A stretch of 64,000 bases of DNA from NVTR01 sp036479015 (lineage in GTDB: Bacteria; Pseudomonadota; Alphaproteobacteria; Rhodobacterales; Rhodobacteraceae). This document shows positions 61,643 to 64,000 of this stretch, piece after piece (the first letter of the stretch is position 1; every line of letters starts with the position of its first letter). The position numbers and the translations under genes were made by a program. The notes below the pieces were generated by a model, which was given only the letters and a program-made list of their open reading frames with translations, did not search any database and was not told the origin of the DNA. Location: contig JAZGFB010000039.1 of the NCBI GenBank assembly GCA_036479015.1, positions 1-64,000 of the forward strand. The letters run 5' to 3'.

Positions 61643-62346
61643 GGTGTGGTCTTGACCCGTTCCATCAACTTTTCACCGGTTTCGTTACGCTCTGAATAGC
61701 GGTCAACCAGCTGGTCTTTGATATCGCGCGTTAACAGGGTGAATTTCACCAGTTCCTCCATCACATCGACCATACGATTGTAGTTTGGTGATGGCCGCAT
61801 TCGGTCAGTGTCGTCAAACTCCTGGAAAGCCTTGGGGGTGGAAGATTGGTTGGGAATGGTCAGCATGCGCATCCAACGCCCCAGAACGCGCAACTGGTTC
61901 ACTGTGTTGAAACTTTGAGAACCGCCATTGACCTGCATGACGGCCAGGGTTTTGCCCTGTGTTGGCCGCACAGCCCCCAGTGAAAGCGGTATCCAGTCAA
62001 TCTGGGCCTTCATCACAGCCGTCATGGACCCGTGGCGTTCGGGTGAACACCAGACCATGCCTTCGCACCAGTTGACCAGATCGCGCAGTTGTCTGACCTT
62101 TTCATGGCTTTCGTCGGCGTCATCGGGCAGGGGCAGGCCGGATGGGTCAAATGCGCGCGTTTCAGCACCAAGCCGGTCAAGCACGCGTGCGGCTTCCTGG
62201 TTCATCAATCGGCTGAATGAACGCGGCCGAAGCGAGCCGTGCAAAAGCAGGATACGGGGCTTGTGACTGCTGGGATTATTGGGGCTTAGCAGGCTCTGGT
62301 CACTGCTTTGGAAAGCCTGATTGTTTATATTGGGCGTCTTGGTCAC
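61639..62346 (-). CDS. arsH: ArsH organoarsenical oxidase / NADPH-FMN reductase
   Basis: A 235-residue flavodoxin-like protein with LLLHGSLRPRSFSRLMNQEA (FMN phosphate loop) and WCSPERHGSMTAVMKAQIDWIPL, hallmarks of ArsH. It oxidises trivalent methylated arsenicals to less toxic pentavalent forms, using NADPH and FMN. It is divergent from arsR over a shared operator region and overlaps aqpS. Confidence 0.94.
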   Translation of the reverse strand: MTKTPNINNQAFQSSDQSLLSPNNPSSHKPRILLLHGSLRPRSFSRLMNQEAARVLDRLGAETRAFDPSGLPLPDDADESHEKVRQLRDLVNWCEGMVWCSPERHGSMTAVMKAQIDWIPLSLGAVRPTQGKTLAVMQVNGGSQSFNTVNQLRVLGRWMRMLTIPNQSSTPKAFQEFDDTDRMRPSPNYNRMVDVMEELVKFTLLTRDIKDQLVDRYSERNETGEKLMERVKTTP

Positions 62347-62388
62347 GGTTAATATGTCCTGAACTTATTTTGCGCAATTAGATAAATC

Positions 62389-62406
62389 GATAATACTCGA
62401 ATTATC
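62389..62406. promoter_or_regulatory. Probable ArsR operator between arsH and arsR
   Basis: GATAAT-ACTCGA-ATTATC is a perfect 6-bp inverted repeat centred 42 bases upstream of arsH and 71 bases upstream of arsR. A second partial GATA half-site (GATAAATCGATA) overlaps it. Size and position fit an ArsR-family binding site. Confidence 0.6.
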
Positions 62407-62468
62407 AAATTGAATAACAAATGAAGCCTGTGCTTGTCAAGCTTCGATATTTCGGCCATTGTCGATAT

Positions 62469-62807
62469 ATGAACCAGAATACAGCAATTGACGCGTTTGG
62501 TGCCCTGGCACAGCAATCCAGAATGACCATATTTCGGCTTTTGGTCAAAGCGACCCCACGGGCATTGCCAGTGGGAACTATTTCGCGTGAACTGGGGATT
62601 ATCCCGTCAACCCTGTCAGGGCATCTTGCAATTTTGAAACGGGCAGGGCTGCTAAATGCCAGCCGTCATCAGCGTGAAATTCACTATTCTGCCAATATTG
62701 GGGTGGTGAATGACCTGGTCAGTTTTTTGCTTGCCGATTGTTGTGCTGGTCAGGTGGAAAATTGTGCGCAAATCCTGACGCTATTGGATGAGACAGGGGA
62801 TACCTGA
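62469..62807 (+). CDS. arsR: ArsR family arsenic repressor
   Basis: A 112-residue winged-helix protein (NTAIDAFGALAQQSRMTIFRLLVKATPRALPVGTISRELGIIPSTLSGHLAILKRAGLL). The C-terminal CCAGQVENC set supplies three thiols for As(III), as in the ArsR type with cysteines after the last helix. The ATG at 62469 is chosen over 62421 by homology. It is divergent from arsH. Confidence 0.92.
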   Translation: MNQNTAIDAFGALAQQSRMTIFRLLVKATPRALPVGTISRELGIIPSTLSGHLAILKRAGLLNASRHQREIHYSANIGVVNDLVSFLLADCCAGQVENCAQILTLLDETGDT

Positions 62808-62820
62808 AGCCTCCCAAATT

Positions 62821-62845
62821 CTGCCCGCCCCAGGGGGGCAGGCAG
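62821..62845. terminator. Hairpin between arsR and the saccharopine dehydrogenase gene
   Basis: CTGCCCGCCCC-AGG-GGGGCAGGCAG forms a GC-rich stem with one mismatch between two convergent stops. It lacks a clear T-run on either side, so it may be a weak or factor-aided terminator. Confidence 0.5.
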
Positions 62846-62855
62846 TGTTATTCGC

Positions 62856-63917
62856 TTAGCTGTAAAGTTTGCCGGTGCTAGTCGCCAGAAAGTCGCTAAG
62901 TGAAATGTCTTCCTGTTTCAAAAAGCCCTGGGCTGGCAACGTACCGGCACGCACCATTTCGATAATCGCAACCACAGACCCGGCGGTTGTCCAGGCAATA
63001 GCCGTTTGTTTGCCGCCAGCAACCACCACCGGCTGGTAGCCGCGTACAAATTCTTTGCGTTGTAGTTGGCCGTCAATCTCACCCTCTGAGGCAACATGGA
63101 CATAGACAACATCGTCCTCAACCGGCGGTTTGGCATTGACCAAAATTTCCCCGGCCAGATCGCGGCGCTCGCGCATCAGCAGTTCATGGAAGAAGAAATT
63201 CATAAGCTCCACATGGCCCGGATAGCGGATGGTTTTATAGTCGATATTATCGACTTTACCCAGATAGGTTTCGCACATGGTGCCCAACCCGCCTGATGTT
63301 GTGAAGGCCTCCAACTGAATGCCGTTGATATAGATGGTTTCAAGCCATTCCATGGCTGAAACCCATTTGCGCTGGCCTTCTTCGATGACTTCACAATCGT
63401 TCAGGTATTCATTCACAACACCCTGTGAGGACCAGTTAAAAGCATAGCCCATCAACCCTGTTGGGTTTTGCGGCAATGCGCCAACACGCATACGGATAGA
63501 ACGGCAGGTATCAAATTTTTCAACGTGGGACGCACCAACGATGCCGATAAACCCTGGTGCAAGGCCACATTGCGGTGCCATCAACCCCTTAGAGGTTTTA
63601 CTTAGCTCAATGATGGCTTCTGTTGTTGGGACATCTTCGGTCAGATCAAAATAGTGGATGCCCGCACCGTGCGCGACTGTGGCAACAGCCACGTTCAGAT
63701 TGAAGGGCAGGCAGGACAGAACAGCGTCAACTTTTCCAAATTGTTCGGCCAGCGCGTCGGTCGAGCTGACGTCTAACTGGCTGACAGTAAAGGGCAGGTT
63801 TTCACGTGGGGTGGTAACGTCAAATCCGATGACTTCAAATCCGGCTTCATGCAGCATTTTCGCTGCAAGTGATCCGATCTTACCCAGTCCTAGGACTGCA
63901 ATTTTTTTCAATGTCAT
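62856..63917 (-). CDS. Saccharopine dehydrogenase family protein
   Basis: A 353-residue NAD(P)-dependent enzyme with the N-terminal Rossmann motif VLGLGKIGSLAAKMLHEAG and saccharopine-dehydrogenase-type blocks (YFDLTEDVPTTEAIIELSKTSKGLMAPQCGLAPGFIGIVGA). Its neighbour at the window edge has the ALDH7 C-terminus, so the pair probably works in lysine breakdown through saccharopine and aminoadipate semialdehyde. It could also act in a related amino acid pathway. Confidence 0.85.
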   Translation of the reverse strand: MTLKKIAVLGLGKIGSLAAKMLHEAGFEVIGFDVTTPRENLPFTVSQLDVSSTDALAEQFGKVDAVLSCLPFNLNVAVATVAHGAGIHYFDLTEDVPTTEAIIELSKTSKGLMAPQCGLAPGFIGIVGASHVEKFDTCRSIRMRVGALPQNPTGLMGYAFNWSSQGVVNEYLNDCEVIEEGQRKWVSAMEWLETIYINGIQLEAFTTSGGLGTMCETYLGKVDNIDYKTIRYPGHVELMNFFFHELLMRERRDLAGEILVNAKPPVEDDVVYVHVASEGEIDGQLQRKEFVRGYQPVVVAGGKQTAIAWTTAGSVVAIIEMVRAGTLPAQGFLKQEDISLSDFLATSTGKLYS

Positions 63918-63928
63918 TTTGGTTGCCT

Positions 63929-64000
63929 TTAGATGTCAAACTTGATGCCCTGCGCGAGCGGCAGGTCACGGGAATAGTTGATGGTGTTGGTCTGGCGGCG
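63929..64000 (-). CDS. C-terminus of an ALDH7-type aminoadipate semialdehyde dehydrogenase (partial)
   Basis: Only the last 23 residues lie in the window, ending TNTINYSRDLPLAQGIKFDI. This tail closely matches the conserved end of the antiquitin/ALDH7 family (TINYSKDLPLAQGIKF). The start lies beyond base 64000. The stop is 11 bases before the saccharopine dehydrogenase start, so they are co-transcribed. Confidence 0.8.
   Translation of the reverse strand, partial: RRQTNTINYSRDLPLAQGIKFDI

Noticed and set aside
1..64000. Mobile elements, CRISPR arrays, tRNA or rRNA genes
   Set aside because: No transposase or integrase-like protein, no regularly spaced direct repeats and no recognisable RNA gene were seen by eye. 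A dedicated RNA search could still find small RNAs.

Overview
This window reads as chromosomal DNA of an alphaproteobacterium, most likely a marine Rhodobacterales (Roseobacter-group) sulfur oxidiser. The evidence is gene content: a DUF1523-type protein, an ALDH16-type fused aldehyde dehydrogenase next to deoC, a fused allantoinase/OHCU decarboxylase, a LuxI/LuxR pair, an AqpS/ArsH arsenic locus, and a complete reverse-type dsr operon. I saw no tRNA, rRNA, insertion sequence, prophage or CRISPR array. Family names are from recognition of motifs; nothing was searched.

Layout. 1-3.5 kb: a tightly overlapping plus-strand operon of poorly characterised membrane and soluble proteins. 3.6-7.0 kb: ALDH16 and deoC. 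7.1-17.2 kb: exopolysaccharide locus (two Wzy/ligase-type proteins, a flippase, a DUF1972-type glycosyltransferase, a Wzz/BY-kinase chain-length protein, an ExoY-like sugar transferase and three unknown exported or anchored proteins). 17.4-35.7 kb: sulfur oxidation island. dsrE2 and tusA point toward the 13-gene operon dsrABEFHCMKLJOPN (minus strand). Divergent from dsrA runs a plus-strand set of a TauD-like dioxygenase, two small unknown proteins, siroheme synthase and a YeeE/YedE sulfur transporter, facing an Mrp/ApbC Fe-S scaffold ATPase. 36.3-39.1 kb: a Hint-domain protein, a glycosyltransferase and a sulfotransferase. 39.2-46.0 kb: purine degradation (permease, AllA, ureidoglycine aminohydrolase, PuuE-UraD fusion, HiuH, LysR regulator, PuuD). 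46.1-49.1 kb: zinc uptake (znuA, zur, znuC, znuB) with a Zur box. 49.1-51.4 kb: tungstate ABC transporter tupBCA. 51.4-53.4 kb: quorum sensing, with an HTH-less LuxR-like protein, a full LuxR and LuxI behind a perfect 20-bp lux box. 53.5-60.8 kb: Na/Pi cotransporter, dodecin, cold shock protein, DUF302 protein, Crp/Fnr regulator, a Met/His-rich exported protein and unknowns. 61.0-62.8 kb: aqpS, arsH, arsR. 62.9-64.0 kb: saccharopine dehydrogenase and the end of an ALDH7-type enzyme (lysine catabolism).

How it works together. TusA/DsrE2 and DsrEFH are expected to pass persulfide sulfur to DsrC. DsrAB, with siroheme from CysG and possibly amidated by DsrN, oxidises it to sulfite. DsrMKJOP and DsrL link this to the quinone pool and to NAD(P)H. 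The YeeE-like protein could bring in thiosulfate or another sulfur species. The least explained parts are the dioxygenase with its two small partners beside the dsr operon, and the truncated LuxR that abuts tupA tail to tail.
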